Notes: generated by a model not told the origin, from the letters alone. Counted from the first letter of the stretch, positions 9,690 to 21,203 are shown. The stretch is DNA of 64,000 nucleotides from Cristatella mucedo (GCA_009760855.2 WPIO01000011.1:930501-994500); one strand, 5' to 3'. Program-made: numbers and translations.

Positions 9690-12600
9690 GGACGCACGAG
9701 CGCTAGGGACGTGCAAGAGCGGTGCATCTGCAGCGGAAGTACAGGCTACCCGACCGTCTGTGGCAGTGCTCGGCTCGCTGTGCTAATAAGCTCTCGGGGG
9801 AGTTGCGTGTCGCCTCTCGAGGCAGCCACACTATTTCCGCCTAGCTTGCTCCGTCGGTCGCAAAAAGTAGTTGTCGCTTCTTCTGCATACCAACAATGCC
9901 TCGAACTAGATCAATCTAGCAGCCATTAATATGAACGCGTACACGCGCTTTTATCTGATAGAGATTCGGCAAGCTGGATTTCGGCCGGTTCGGGAGACCA
10001 TTAAAATAGACGCATTACATCGCCCTGTATCCGGCTGCCGCCTGAAGTGGATATCAGCATAAGATCTGATTCTGCACAGGCGACAGCTACATCCGGTGCC
10101 ACTACTCATTTTCGGCAGCACCTTACTGCTGCGCTAGTGAAGCGAACGCTGGTTGCAAGAGTATATGTTTCCTCCAAGTTCGGTTTGCGGTCAGCAAACA
10201 TGCTATTCTTCGCGCTCGGCGGTAAAATTCCGAACCCCGGGTTAAAGTCGCGGGTCAAAGTCAGAGGTCAAATTCGAGCTCCGAGTTAGTCAAAGCCCGC
10301 GCTATAGAGCAAGAGCGAGCGCGGCGGCGGCGAGCGTGGATTCCGTGTAGGCCCTACCAATACGCTGAGCGAGGAGCCGGTGCTGGCGGAGCAATCGCGA
10401 TTGATTCATCTGCGCACGCCCGCCGGGCATTGAGCAGCAACGTGCAGAAAGCCGCCGTGGGAAGTTCGATGATCGCCTGCGTTTTTAATCGCAAGCGAGA
10501 AACGCAGTGAGAGCGGCCAAAGCACTCTAGCGCCAGTCACCACGCACTCGCGAACGCTCACACGCACGTCGTAAAGCGAGCGATAAAATATTTCGAGTCT
10601 CGCCGCAGTGGCGCAACAACGGCGGGCTCGGTGCGGTTTCGCAGATGCCGCTTTAGACGGCGGCTAATCTCGAACGCCGGCATTTCTTCTCCTTGACTTT
10701 CGAGCCGTCACGAGCAGAACGACATGTCATCGCTCCGGCCGGCATCCTTTCCCCCAAAACTGGTCGAGAGGAATGGCTAAACCGCCGCTCGGGTCACGTG
10801 TCACGGATCCCCCGCTCTGTGCATCGGTCTGTCCGCTCTTCGTCGCGACCCGGGGCGTCGCTTGTTTCTGGGGCGACTCTTAGCTGGCGTGTCTGCTCGC
10901 GTCGGCGAGCAGTCGGCAGCGAACGCCAGTAGCGGAGGCGGCGGCGGCAGCGGCGGACGCGCCGGGATGCGGGCACAGCGGTCTTCCTCCGAGGTGTCAG
11001 AGGTCGACGACCTTAAAGAGCTTCCGCCTGAAGTAGTCGCGAGGGCCAGGCCTGAGAACGGGGGTAGCGGCGAGAGCGGTCTGCCGTGGAGGATGCGTGC
11101 AGCAGTGCAGCCGTCCGTCCGCTCTCCGACGTCCCGACTGCCGCAGCCGACGCCGAAAAGGCCGCCGGCGTCGGCTGCGGCCATGAGCAGAGGGGGCGGC
11201 AAAAAAGCCGTGGCCGCGGCGGCCCGGTCGGCGCAACGAGGAGAAGATCGGGCGGCGCCGGTCAGGGACCGTCTAGTCTGGCGAGCGTCCGTTCTCTGCT
11301 CACTCCTTTCATCCTCCTGAAACAAGAGAGGCACAACCGCGCTTACGGACCGCCCTGGCGCCCGCCTCGTCACGTGGCAGCTCTGTTTCGCTCGATTCAG
11401 TAAGTGCAGGCTGCAGAGCATCCACTCTCGCGCCGCCGCCGACTCGCGACGGATTCCGTCGGCGTCGCTTAAGGAGCGAGGCGGCGGCGACCTATGAGCC
11501 TGCAATTCTCAGTGCGCCTACTCGTTCACAGGGCACCTTCCGCTCGTACTGCTAAAGTCTCTAGCTCGATCTGCCACCCGACAAGGCACGCGTGTAAGAT
11601 TGACTGGGCGCGAACCGCAAGCGGTCCAGAGCGGCTCCAGCTCTGGATGAGCGGATGCGAAATGCAAACCGGAGCGAAACGGCTCGCTTTCGTTGCGTCG
11701 CTGTCGCGACAGCCGACATCGCCGCTGGCGTTCCTGAGAGAGACGCCGAGTCCTTCGTTTGTCTCGATATTTGAATTCGCATCGTTCAGACCAGGTCGAT
11801 CTTTTAGCTATGAGACCAGGAACCCGTAAACCTTAATAAAATGCATCGCCGGAAGAGGACGTGGGCGTGTGCAGAGCACGAGCACGTGCTCGAGCACGTG
11901 CGAGCTTAGGAGTAGGAGTAGGTGCCTCCGTATCGCTAGACCTTTGCACTCGCTTTGGCTCGATAGCATCCTGCAGTCAAAGGTGTCTTGATCCGATGAT
12001 CGACGAGGCGAATTCAAATCCGTCCTCCTGGAACTGCCCCCCTCAAGAGGGTCGCCACTTGGACTCAGCTTGGTAGCAGCGATAGGCTTTGCAGAGGTGG
12101 CGTGCAGTCAGGCTCGCTCCAAAAAGCTCTCTCGAAGGGCCGTGCGCTGCCGCCGCCGGATGTGGACACCGGCAGACGTGAGTTGCACGAGAACGCTGTA
12201 CTTCGAACGCCGAGCGAGCGAGCGGGCGGCTCATGCGCCGCCGCCTCGAGGCGGCCTCGAACCTGTATGCAGAGCGCCTGTTCTCTGGCGAATTCAGATC
12301 GGCAGCTCCGGGCGGAGAAGCGAGTTGAGAGGAGGAGAGAGTTGATGAGAGCGCTGCGTCCACGGAAGCCGACACAGAACGGCCGAAAGAGCTGCTATGC
12401 CGACGGGGTCTCACGCCAGCGCTCCGATTGGCTCCTATTGGCTGCGCTGAGCAGTGAATGCGTCTCGCCGAAGCGTGGAGAGGTCGGATGAGTGGGCGAG
12501 GGGTGACCGAGTGCAGCTGTCGCTTCGTGTCGTTATAGATCGTGTCAGAAAGGCCTGCTTTCGACTGATGGCGACTGAGCGAAGCGACTCCGAGTGCTCT

Positions 12601-13320
12601 GTCCACAAACGAAGATTCTGCTACTTAGACCGGCTCGCGAGCTTCTGCCCATCGAGTGTCGAAATTGGACTGCCGTGTGTGGTCATAAAGGGCCTCCGAT
12701 GGTAGAGAGCAGTGTTCCGATCTACGAAACTGTGAAGACCACTTCACTATGCGAGAATCGCAGACACCTTTCCGCTCTCGGCCCTGCATGCAAGCCTTCG
12801 TTTATGCTAGGTTGAGTCGCCTTTTCGACGTCATGCGGTGCTCACGTGACGGCGAACGGCACCCGCGTACGACTCCCTTTATTGGAGCGACCTTCGTCAC
12901 TATTCGCTGGTGCAGCAGTCTACGCAGGCCGCACGTCTGGACTGGTTGCCTCTTTAGAGGGTCAAATCTCGTGCAGTGGACATGCGCGGCGGACTTGGCG
13001 CATTTCACCCGCCAGACTATCCGACTGTTTAAGCATTGGCTGGCTGCTGACCTCTCGAAACGAACTACATCGGCAAGCGCTGTCCTAGCTTGGGTCGCAG
13101 TCGTCGCAAACCGCCATTCTCAGACCGTCGTAGCGGGTCTAGCAGGTGATGACAGCACCTAACGGGACAGTCACTCAGCTCGATACGCCGATGCTCGCTA
13201 GTGCCACGCTTAAAGACTAGAGCGTGGCTTCGCTCTTTTCGATTCTCTGGTTTCCATTGAGCACTTTGCCGTTCTTTAGTCCACGAACCTCGCACACCCA
13301 CGAGCGTTCGTGCGCGCCGT
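9690..13320. promoter_or_regulatory. CpG-dense region, possible promoter island
   Basis: For roughly 3.5 kb, and most densely from about 10,250 to 13,150, the sequence is GC-rich with abundant CpG. It changes abruptly to AT-rich sequence after the (CA)n at 13,329. Several open frames are present on both strands, but they are Arg/Ala/Ser/Pro-rich, lack domains and overlap each other, as expected by chance at this composition. A perfect 20-bp palindrome containing two CACGTG boxes lies at about 11,880-11,900. I infer a promoter region but see no transcript evidence. Confidence 0.4.
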
Positions 13321-13327
13321 GCACGCG

Positions 13328-13328
<1 letters not shown>

Positions 13329-13394
<66 letters not shown>
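13329..13394. repeat. (CA)n microsatellite
   Basis: About 30 CA units, interrupted once near the 3' end. Confidence 0.97.
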
Positions 13395-13397
<3 letters not shown>

Positions 13398-13514
13398 GCT
13401 GAGTGCTCTTTGCCATATAGAGTTGCTCTTTTGGCAGTAGGAAGTATATTGTATCTGTTTACTAAATTCCGGAAACCAAACGATGAAACGCAAGCCTTGG
13501 TTCTTAGGACTGGA

Positions 13515-13552
13515 CGCTGGCCGCCATTACACTGGCCGCCATTTGATCAATT
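13515..13552. promoter_or_regulatory. Two GGCCGCCATT motifs (YY1-like)
   Basis: CTGGCCGCCATT occurs twice, 16 bp apart. This matches the core of the YY1 site (reverse complement AATGGCGGC). Function is inference. Confidence 0.25.
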
Positions 13553-14139
13553 TCTTTCCGTCACCATGTATAACCCCAGGCCTAATCAGGTTTACAGAGC
13601 AACGAATTGCGTTGAACATACGAAAGAGCAGTGAAGAATTTTTTCAAAGGTCGTGAGCTAGAGCCGTGCAATATATGTAACACATTCAGAGGGATCTTAC
13701 ATTTTCTTAGGGCGCCGTACGAATGATATATTTACTTCAGTATGGGACGGAACTCGCTGTTACTGTGCTTTTGGGCTGGAAGTGTTATTTCATAATTGAT
13801 AATGCGTCAAAAATATAGAAAATGGCCACTATTCTCTAAAAAAATCTTTGCTTGTAGGACCAAAACAGGGATGTATTTGAAATTAACCTATTTCCGATGG
13901 CAAAAGTGACAAATTCACGTGTTGCGGTTCACAGTTAGTCAAAGATAACTAAAAATGTATCAAAATTAACATATATTTACTCTTAAGTAAGACATGAATG
14001 ACAAATCAAAAGGGTTCAGAAATGAGCATATGTTAAAGATTTGCTGCTATGCTGTAGCTCCCTTTCTTGAATAAGCTCCCAACCGAGGTGCACCGGCATG
14101 TTATAGTTTTACTCTCCTTGGTTGCGACTTTTAAAGCCA

Positions 14140-14890
14140 ATTATATTCTGTGAAATCTCCGATGTTCCCATAGATATTTAGGGACTTTGAGGGACATTAT
14201 ACATCCAATTTTGTTATAGCTCTTTTTATGAGATCGTGAACCAGCTGCTCGTAGTTTTTGGCCTTTTGATTTCGCAGAAAGCAGTAAACCACTGCAGCGA
14301 AACTGCTCCCAGCCGCTTTCTCCGTCCTGCTCAACTTCTCAGAAAATCGCCACATTCTAAGATCTTTATTCTGCGGTCCGACGTAGCTCTCAGATGTGAA
14401 CTTTGCCTCCGACATCTGTGGAATGGCGTGTTGGAAGTACTTGAAAGCTACTGACTCGTTGTCTAGAGCCGGGACGAATTACTTGCTGGGGCCCAACTTC
14501 ATGTGCAGCGGTGGCATCAGCACCTTCTCTGGGTCTACCGGCGGCTTCCTTGCTCTTGATTGTGTTCTTTCCTCACAAAGAACTCGGTTCGCTGTGATCG
14601 ACCCGCATCACGATTGTTCGCTTTCTCGTACCGCTCTCCCACAGGCACAGAAAACAAGGAAACTCCATGAAAAACCACCACTGAGAGGCGCTATCAGGAA
14701 TGACATTATTTTGAAATCTGCTATGACCTGGCAGCCATAGTCCAGAAAGTACTTCAATGCAGATAGTAACATCTTGACTTGACTTGTGTAATTCACTTCG
14801 AGGTGAGCCGAGCCGAGCCGCAGAAAGAAATGTATTTTTCCCCGTTATGATGCAGCTCGGCCTTGAGGCTCTTGCTCCTGCGCTGTGTAC
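14140..14890 (-). pseudogene. Decayed copy of an uncharacterised, repeatedly copied invertebrate protein family
   Basis: Pieces in several frames, in order from 14,890 downward, match a family I recognise from many uncharacterised invertebrate proteins. They are: SLKAELHHNGEKYISF; LLSALKYFLDYGCQVIADFK; MEFPCFLCLWESGTRKR; DPEKVLMPPLHMKLG; then DNESVAFKYFQHAIPQMSEA and SYVGPQNKDLRM, ending near YEQLVHDLIKRA and MSLKVP. The typical blocks are LHNGNKYPS, GDLKV, FPCFLCEWDSR, VLLPPLHIKLG, FVGPQI and MSLKVHFL. Stops and frameshifts separate the blocks, so the copy is dead. The family has no accepted name that I know, and its multicopy spread suggests mobile-element cargo. Confidence 0.8.
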
Positions 14891-15634
14891 GAATGGGTGA
14901 TAATTCACTCGGGTTACAAGAGATCGCTCTATCGGTCGCACGCGCTCTCTCTCCCCCATCTGACACGTATTTTACCAAACGGAAAGCGAAACACTGCGCG
15001 GGGGACCGTGAGCGGAACACTAACCGGAACACTAATCATCTCTAAAACTGAAAAAAACTAAAGTAGTTCATTTGTATAGAGCCATAAGAGAACTCACTCC
15101 CCATTCAGGAGCTGTGTGTGTCGCGGGACTCGGGCCCACGACATCGAGAAATCCCATGCAATCTTCATGACCTCGGTCGGGTCGAGCACCGTAATTGCTG
15201 TCTCTGATTACAAATTTGGAAACTTGGACCGAGTTACCGATGTGAGGTCCCCAGAGCGTCTGACGCACGCTTCCTAATATGTTACAGCGAACCCATCGAT
15301 AGGTTCGAGAGCAATCAGCTCGCTGCAGGGTGCAGATTGAGAGAAACAGAACCGAATCGCTGCGAGGCTGATGGTTAGCTCCCTCAACTCGGCGACATAA
15401 AATTGCTAATCACGAATTCAAGAACACCAGCGATTATAGCAAAGATGTGGACTCGTTACACTGATAAGCTCGCGTAGAGACATGCATTGCTGTATCCGGC
15501 GCGGTTGTGGTCTTAAATTCGCAGTAAAGATTAGCCAATAAGACAGCCTCATTTACATTTCGGCAGAAAGGCCTTGATGAGCCATCGCCACCGCTTGCAG
15601 TAGGCAATAAAGGATCGACTGCCTGCATGCCTGC

Positions 15635-15725
15635 CGGCCGCAGAACTCAAACCCACGTGACCTGGGTCGTGGCAAGCGATCGCCGAGACCCTGGGCTGCA
15701 GAGCCCAGGTCGTGGCGCTCGAAGG
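15635..15725 (-). mobile_element. tRNA-like head (SINE fragment)
   Basis: On the minus strand, CGATCGCTTGCCACGACCC followed by GTGGGTTTGAGTTC resembles the anticodon arm and B box of the tRNA-headed SINEs at 40.7 and 57.6 kb. An A-box-like stretch precedes it, less clearly. Confidence 0.4.
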
Positions 15726-15780
15726 CCTGCTGAGCTGCTGCTACTGCGGCATCGCTTGCAGCGGCTCGTTTCGAACTCAC

Positions 15781-15942
15781 CGACAGGCTCGATCGGCGGT
15801 GCTGATGCTGTTGCTCTCGTGGCGGCGAGTGCTGCTTCAGTAGCCTATACGTGACGTACACGCCGGCGAGCGCTACCGCAGCGAGACCGACGACTTTTGC
15901 AAGAGTCTGCTGCTGCTGCAAGTTGAACAACGGCGATGCCAT
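15781..15942 (-). CDS. Candidate first coding exon, N-terminally membrane-anchored protein
   Basis: The open frame from ATG at 15,942 encodes MASPLFNLQQQQ, a hydrophobic segment (LAKVVGLAAVALAGVYV, about residues 14-30), then basic and polar residues (TYRLLKQHSPPREQQHQHRRSSLS). It ends at a near-perfect donor TCG/GTGAGT, exactly 54 codons, phase 0. A short N terminus, one hydrophobic helix and a basic flank is the layout of signal-anchored outer mitochondrial or peroxisomal membrane proteins (for example TOM20, TOM70, mitoguardins), but no family can be assigned from this exon. In-frame upstream ATGs at 15,957 and 16,041 are alternatives. I did not find the following exons in the 15 kb downstream. 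Inside the presumed intron, at about 15,640-15,720, is a tRNA-like head. Confidence 0.5.
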
Positions 15943-16659
15943 GTGAAGCTTGTTCATTCGGCGCCCATTGTTGACGCATCGATGACGCGCTCGTCGGCCA
16001 TCGCCTGGTTGTGCAAGAAGCCCCGAACTGGCGGCTTGCAAGAGCAGCTAGATTAATGACCGACTGATATTTACTGTTCATGGTTTCTGAATTTTATTGG
16101 CCAGGAACTGTGCGATAGCCTACGGCCAAGGCAGCGTAAAGGCCAGAGCCACGCACCCCTTCATGGTCGTTGTTGGACGCCTTTAGCCCCCTGTCACTGT
16201 CTAATCGAGTTCCCCCACCCTTTGGGTGCGGACTGGCTACGTTTAATTATGGACGCTCTTCATTACTGCCACATTCCGCTATTGCCGGAGTACACTGACG
16301 TACGTCGGTGCTTCGCCCATTATTCACTAGACGTTGATTCCAAGGCTCGGGGCCTCACTGGTATTCATTTCGCATCGGATAGGATACACCGTTTCGAGCG
16401 CTGTGTTTGCAGCCTATTTCTGTGTGGACCTGGAATCCGCTACACCCCCATTAGTAACATTTGGTGTTGTAAGTGCTGGATAATTGCCTGGGACCCGTAG
16501 CAGTTGCTTTTCGCTCGTCTCATTGCTTATATAGGTGAACTCTGCACTTGAAAGATGGATTGCTTTTTTCACAAGATTGGCTCATGGGTTGAAAGAGATA
16601 TTGAGAGGCTGGACGACGAAGAGGCTGCCTGCTTCGCCGAAGTTCGGAATTCACAAAAA

Positions 16660-16750
16660 ATCCTCTCATATGTCGTGCTATGGCCGCTCCGGAGGTAAGA
16701 TGTTCGCTCTTCCCCACCGATGTAGTAGGTTCGGATCCTGCAGTTGGGGT
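16660..16750 (+). mobile_element. tRNA-like head (SINE fragment)
   Basis: TATGGCCGCTCCGGAGGTAAG, then GCTCTTCCCC and GTAGGTTCGGATCCTGC, follow the A box, anticodon arm and B box order of a tRNA-derived element. Confidence 0.4.
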
Positions 16751-16984
16751 TCCTGAATTTCTCGCTGCAAGCGGTCTTCGTGGCCGTTTAGGCTCTTCTG
16801 CCGCTATGAAAATGGGGCTGTTAGATCAGCTAATGTTTTGTCTAACTAAAAATAACTAAATTGACGGACACCATTATCCTGACCTTAAGCGAATTGTAAA
16901 TACACTTGAACGTCAAGAATGTCTGAAGGCAGTACTAGCGATCGTGCAGCATTTAGCATTACTTGAACATATCGGCCTTGAGAT

Positions 16985-17295
16985 TATGCGTACCCTGAAG
17001 GCGGATGTACTTTAACGTCTGGAGAGCAAAGTTTAGAAAAGTGGTTCGTACTATGCTTAGCCTGGTGAGAAAGTGGATGTGATAGGTAGGCTGGAGCCGA
17101 AGAATGAAAGAACCTAAAAGTGGAGACAAAACCTTGAAGTCGATGCGTTTCTTGACTGGGAGCCAGTGCAGGTCGGCGAGAAGTAGTGTGATGTGGCAAC
17201 TTCGACGCTCACTACAGACAAGCCGCCCCCCGAAGGGTTTTGCACCGGCTGTAAGCGCCTGACTACACAGGCCGGTAGACAAGAAAAATTGTTGC
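16985..17295 (-). mobile_element. Family A LINE fragment
   Basis: Encodes RRSCHITLLLADLHWLPVKK and adjacent C-terminal residues, truncated at both ends and without a 3' tail. It abuts a plus-strand reverse transcriptase fragment at about 17,300. Confidence 0.75.
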
Positions 17296-17299
17296 TAAA

Positions 17300-17628
17300 C
17301 AGCTGGTTGAACATATTGAAAAGAATGAAATTTCAGAAAACTGCTCTCCGCCGTGTTAACAATGACATTCTAAGTAGCAATTTTGACGAGGATGTCACTG
17401 CCCTAGCTCTGCTAGATCTGTCAGTTGTCTTCGACACATTGATCACGAAGTTCTACTTGAGAGATTGAGAACAGCAATCGGTCTGGAAGACGAGAGACTG
17501 GCGTGGTTTAAACCATACTTGTCCCATCGTGTTCAATCCGTATTGTGTGGGGGTCAGGTCTCACATACGAGGCGGGTAACCAGTGGAATACCTCAAGTGT
17601 CCGTCCTCGGTCCCTTGCTGTTCAATGT
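17300..17628 (+). mobile_element. LINE reverse transcriptase fragment, 5' part (interrupted)
   Basis: Frames on the plus strand read DEDVTALALLDLSVVFDTL, then ERLAWFKPYLSHRVQSVLCG and SGIPQVSVLGPLLFNV. These are reverse transcriptase motifs with A.FDT and G.P..S.LGP; the usual PQGS is PQVS. The protein then breaks off and resumes at 18,552 with the YADD region, after a minus-strand LINE. Confidence 0.8.
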
Positions 17629-18551
17629 ATGTATCTCCGTCAGTAACTCCACAAAGTCATAAAGACCATGTGGGTGTTACGCAGGAGAGTTTTGTATAGC
17701 GCAATCACAGCCTAAGCGGCTTTCGGTACGCATTCGGTAGCCAACAGACTTCGTCTCACGAAACAAAGAGAAAGTGGGAAGCATAGCAGAGTCGGGAGAG
17801 CAGTTGAGGTAGTGAGTAGCATAGAAGTAGCAGTTCAGGACCACTGAAAAAGATGAACCATAGTCAGCAGTTGGAGAGTAGTTGTCGTTGCATAAGAATT
17901 GTGGAAGCGAGTGCCACAGTCTAGGACCTGTAGAGCTAAAGCTTCTGTCGCCAACTGTCTTTAAAGCAGAGGAATGGGACAGCTAATTTATTGTCCACAC
18001 AGGACCTGAGGGTGCGAACAGGCTGAAACTGATGCAGTAGTTCAGCTAGGTACGAAGGAGCCAAGCCGTGGCGGGCCTTGTGGGTCAGCGTAAGAACTTT
18101 GCTCTGTATCCTTAGCTCAACCGGCAACCATCCTAGCTCTTTCAGCAGAGGTGACACGTATTCAAACCGCTGAGACTTGAAGACCAACCTTGCAGCCATA
18201 TCCATAGCTGTAGTGGCATAATAGATTTCTTTGGCAGCCCAGCCAAAAGGGAATTACAATAATCAAGCCGAGACAGAACTAAAGAGCTAGTTAAATTTTT
18301 TACAAGCCACTGTGGGAGACAGCTTCTAATCTTGGATAGGGATCGGATGTGATGGCTAGCTGTAGAGGCAGTCTTCTGAATGAAGCTTTTGAAATTGCCA
18401 CACGCTTAGGGTGTCCTATGAGCAGCAGTTCTGTTTTATCGTCATTTAATTTCAGGAAGTTTTCCGATATCCAGGATCGAATATCGGCAAGGCAAGCATT
18501 CAGTTTCTCAGTTGCTGCAGCAGATTCCGACAGTTTAAATGAACAAATACT
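17629..18551 (-). mobile_element. Family B LINE inserted into the plus-strand LINE
   Basis: The minus strand carries the family B C-terminal coding region (MAARLVFKSQRFEYVSPLLK ... LAPSYLAELLHQFQPV ...) and its 3' end at 17,629 (gtatctccgtcagtaactcc in plus orientation). It is broken by frameshifts. It separates two collinear pieces of another reverse transcriptase, so it arrived later. Confidence 0.8.
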
Positions 18552-18644
18552 TCTCCGTTTATACTCAACCTCTGGGAAAAGAATTAAGGCCCGTGGAATA
18601 GGATATAAATTGTATGGTGACGATACTCAATTGTATTTTCTTGT
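18552..18644 (+). mobile_element. LINE reverse transcriptase fragment, continuation with YGDD
   Basis: Reads YSTSGKRIKARGIGYKLYGDD then TQLYF. This continues the fragment ending at 17,628 in the order expected for this enzyme class (GPLLF, short spacer, YADDTQLY). The second residue of YADD is Gly here. Confidence 0.75.
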
Positions 18645-20320
18645 CTTATATCTCCGTCTGTAACTCCGCAAAGTCATAAAGACCGTGTGGGTGTTACGCA
18701 GGAGAGTTTTGCGTAGCCTAAGCGGCTTTCGTAGGCATTCGGTAGCCAACAGACTTCGTCTCACGCAACGAAGAGAAAGTGGTAAGCATAGCAGAGTCAT
18801 GAGACCAGTTGAGGGAGTGAGTAGCATGGAAGTAGCAGCTCAGGACTGTTGAAAAGGATGAGCCATAGTCGGCAGCAGTGTAACCGAGTTCCGGGGGTCA
18901 CAGGCTAATTCCCGCCATACTCCGGCCATGCTGCCGCTCGCCATGCCGCTGGGCTAGGGTAAGACGAGCGGCAGTCAGGTTAAACCTCTTTATAATAACG
19001 CATGCGCCAACAACAACAGTGGAACTAAACAAGTCTACAGGGAGGGTCCTATACACAGTACACTATGGGGGCGCAAGACGACGCAGCAAGCGCGAACAAA
19101 CGTGTTAGTTGGGGTCAGTCGGCTTCTGCAGTCCTGCCGTTGTATCGACTCCGAATCCAACAGTACGAGCGTACGGCATCCAAAACCCGGCTGGCTGAAC
19201 TGCTTGGCTAGTCCGAGTCGACATCTACCACAATCGTAAGCTTCCACCGAAAGACGCCAACACACGGGGGGGGGGGGGCTCACGAACACGCTACACGGGA
19301 AATCGGAATATACAAGTCAACAACGAGCGAGCTATCTAGCTCCGCTCGGGTACTGGTTCCCTTGCGTGCGTGGCAGCATCGCAGGAGCACGCCTGCACGA
19401 ATCCACGACTTGCTTGGCCAACTTCCCGTACGCAAGAGCCCCGGTGACCTCACGTAACAACACGTGCCGTAGGTCCGACCTCGGCATAGCCGGTGACCCT
19501 AACCCTCATTATAGCCACACGGCCCCAGCCAACCGAACCCAGCCTGGGTACTGTAGTAGAGTAGTTGTCGTTGCGTAAGAATTGAGGAAGCGAGGTCCAC
19601 AGTCTATGACCTGCAGAGCAGGCCGATATGTTATCGCCAACGGTCTTTAAGCGGAGGAATGGCACAGCTAATTTATTATCCACACGGGACCTTAGGGCGC
19701 GTACAGGATGAAACGGATGCAGCAGTTCAGCTTCGTACGAAGGAGCCAAGCCGTGGCCGGCCATGTGTGTCAGCTGAAGAGTCTTACTCTGAATCCATTG
19801 GTCAACCGGGATCCATGCTAGCTCTTTTAGCAAAGGAGACACGTGCTCAAACTTCTGTGACTTGCAAACTAGCCTTGCAGCCATATTAATTGCCAGCTCC
19901 AGTGGCTTAGTTGCTTTCTTTGGCAGCCCAGCTAAAAGGGAATTACAATAATCATGCCGAGACAGAGAGCTTGGAAGCTAGTGAAAATTCTCGCAAGCCA
20001 CTGTGGAAGACAGCTCCTAATCTTAGTGAGGCAGCTGTCGAAAACGACACCTAAGTTTTGAGCACGTGATGATGGTCGCACAACAGCATCACCTACTTGA
20101 AGAGCAAAGTCTTTTAATCCAGCCCACGCTTAGGGTGTCCTATGAGCAGCAGTTTGGTTTTATCGTCATTTAATTTCAGGTACTTTTCCGACATCCAGGA
20201 TCGAATATCGGCAAGGCTAGCATTCAATTTTTCAGTTGCTGCATCATGTTCCGACCGTTTGAATGACAAATAGAACTGAGCATCGTCAGCATACAAGCGA
20301 TATCATATCCCATGGGCCTT
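18645..20320 (-). mobile_element. Family B LINE, interrupted by a solo LTR
   Basis: Minus-strand 3' end at about 18,645-18,878, then an LTR (18,879-19,552), then the rest of the element. The rest includes LVCKSQKFEHVSPLLKELAW, LRNDN, DIRSWMSEKYLKLNDDKTKL and YADDAQFYLSF, truncated near 20,320. Removing the LTR restores continuity with the copies at 17.6-18.5 kb and 23.6-24.2 kb. Confidence 0.85.
18879..19552 (-). mobile_element. Solo LTR, family 1, nested in family B LINE
   Basis: It is the reverse complement of a sequence related to the LTR at 5,838-6,578, with shared blocks throughout, including the G-run, TGTAGCGTGTTCGTGA and ACGTTTGTTCGCGCTTGCT. Flanks are GCAG and GTAG, a 4-bp duplication with one change. 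The terminal TG has become AG at one end. The 20-bp hairpin of the other copy is absent. Confidence 0.8.
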
Positions 20321-20485
20321 AATCATTGTCATCTTGGACCATAAGCGTGCCAGATAGCAACCTGGGAGCTGCTGTCTCTCTCCTGTTTGCTTTCGCCCTC
20401 TTCTGCTTGCTCGGGTCGGTGTGCTGGCTTTGGTTTTTCCAAAAAATTCTGTAAATTACTTCCACGGAAAAGCCTTGCAAAGGTT

Positions 20486-20920
20486 CTGTCACTCACTGTT
20501 AGGTACCTCCATTCTTTGGCTCCGGTCTATCTATGAGATCTGCAACCTCAAGTCCTTTGAAGACCATGCCTTTAGCTCGTATGCTCCCAAAAGCCTGGAA
20601 CTCGCTCCCGACTTCCGTCATGACATCTCCTGACTTGACCACATTAAAAAAAAATTTAAAAACACCAAATTATGACAGAATTTAGTGGGGCCCCATGATT
20701 CGTCCTTTATGTGCTTGTGTGTGCTGACACTGTTGCATGCTTGCACTAGCCACACTCGCATGCTGACCCCATTCATGTCACCCCTAACCATGTTATTCGT
20801 GTTGTTTATCAAGCATAATACCACTCTCCATTGTTTCCTTTGCAGCAAAATGTAAAGCACCTAATAAGAGATTGAGTTCTCCGAGGGCGTATCAAGTGCA
20901 TGATTATTATTATTGTTATC
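20486..20920 (+). mobile_element. Family A LINE, 3' part (older relative of the array's LINE)
   Basis: Reads FRYLHSLAP-like and YAPKSLELAPDF-like remnants and ends at the family hairpin (AAAGCACCTAATAAGAGATT) with (ATT)n at about 20,900-20,918. Together with the next piece it is a diverged version of 25,340-26,205. Confidence 0.7.
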
Positions 20921-20939
20921 TACTCCACACCAGGCTAAG

Positions 20940-21203
20940 CATGGTACCACCTGCTTTTCTAAATAGAATAGTTTACCTCTCAAAAGAAGCTACAACGCAT
21001 TTATTTATCACAGCATCTAGTGGATCCGTCCTTTGCCTGCTTGTGCATCCTGATACTGTGCATGTCTCATTCAACCATGTCATGCTTGTTGATATTGCTA
21101 CCATTAGCCATTCGACCATACTTTCTTTGAAGCAAATGTCATATGCCTAGAAAGAGATTAAGTTAGCTGAGGGGGCGCTATACAATTACTTTATTATTAT
21201 TAC
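20940..21203 (+). mobile_element. Family A-like LINE 3' end, GGGGGCGCTATACAATT subtype
   Basis: Starts with coding remnant, then CTAGTGGATCCGTCCTTTGC, ending GCCTAGAAAGAGATTAAGTT, GGGGGCGCTATACAATTA and (TTA)n. The same subtype ends at 26,205, 31,210 and 36,220. Confidence 0.7.

Noticed and set aside
9245-9727. 160-codon Ser/Leu/Pro repeat frame
   Set aside because: It is the translation of the GGAA minisatellite.
10801-11505. 234-codon minus-strand open frame in the CpG-rich region
   Set aside because: Arg/Ser/Ala/Pro-rich low complexity, no domain, overlaps other open frames on both strands; expected by chance at this GC content.
13224-13634. 136-codon frame with a His-Thr repeat
   Set aside because: Created by reading through (CA)n; no flanking domain.
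18552-18644. Twin-priming 5' inversion of the family B LINE
   Set aside because: The plus-strand piece continues the plus-strand reverse transcriptase ending at 17,628 in the correct protein order, so nested insertion explains it with fewer steps. Inversion is not fully excluded.
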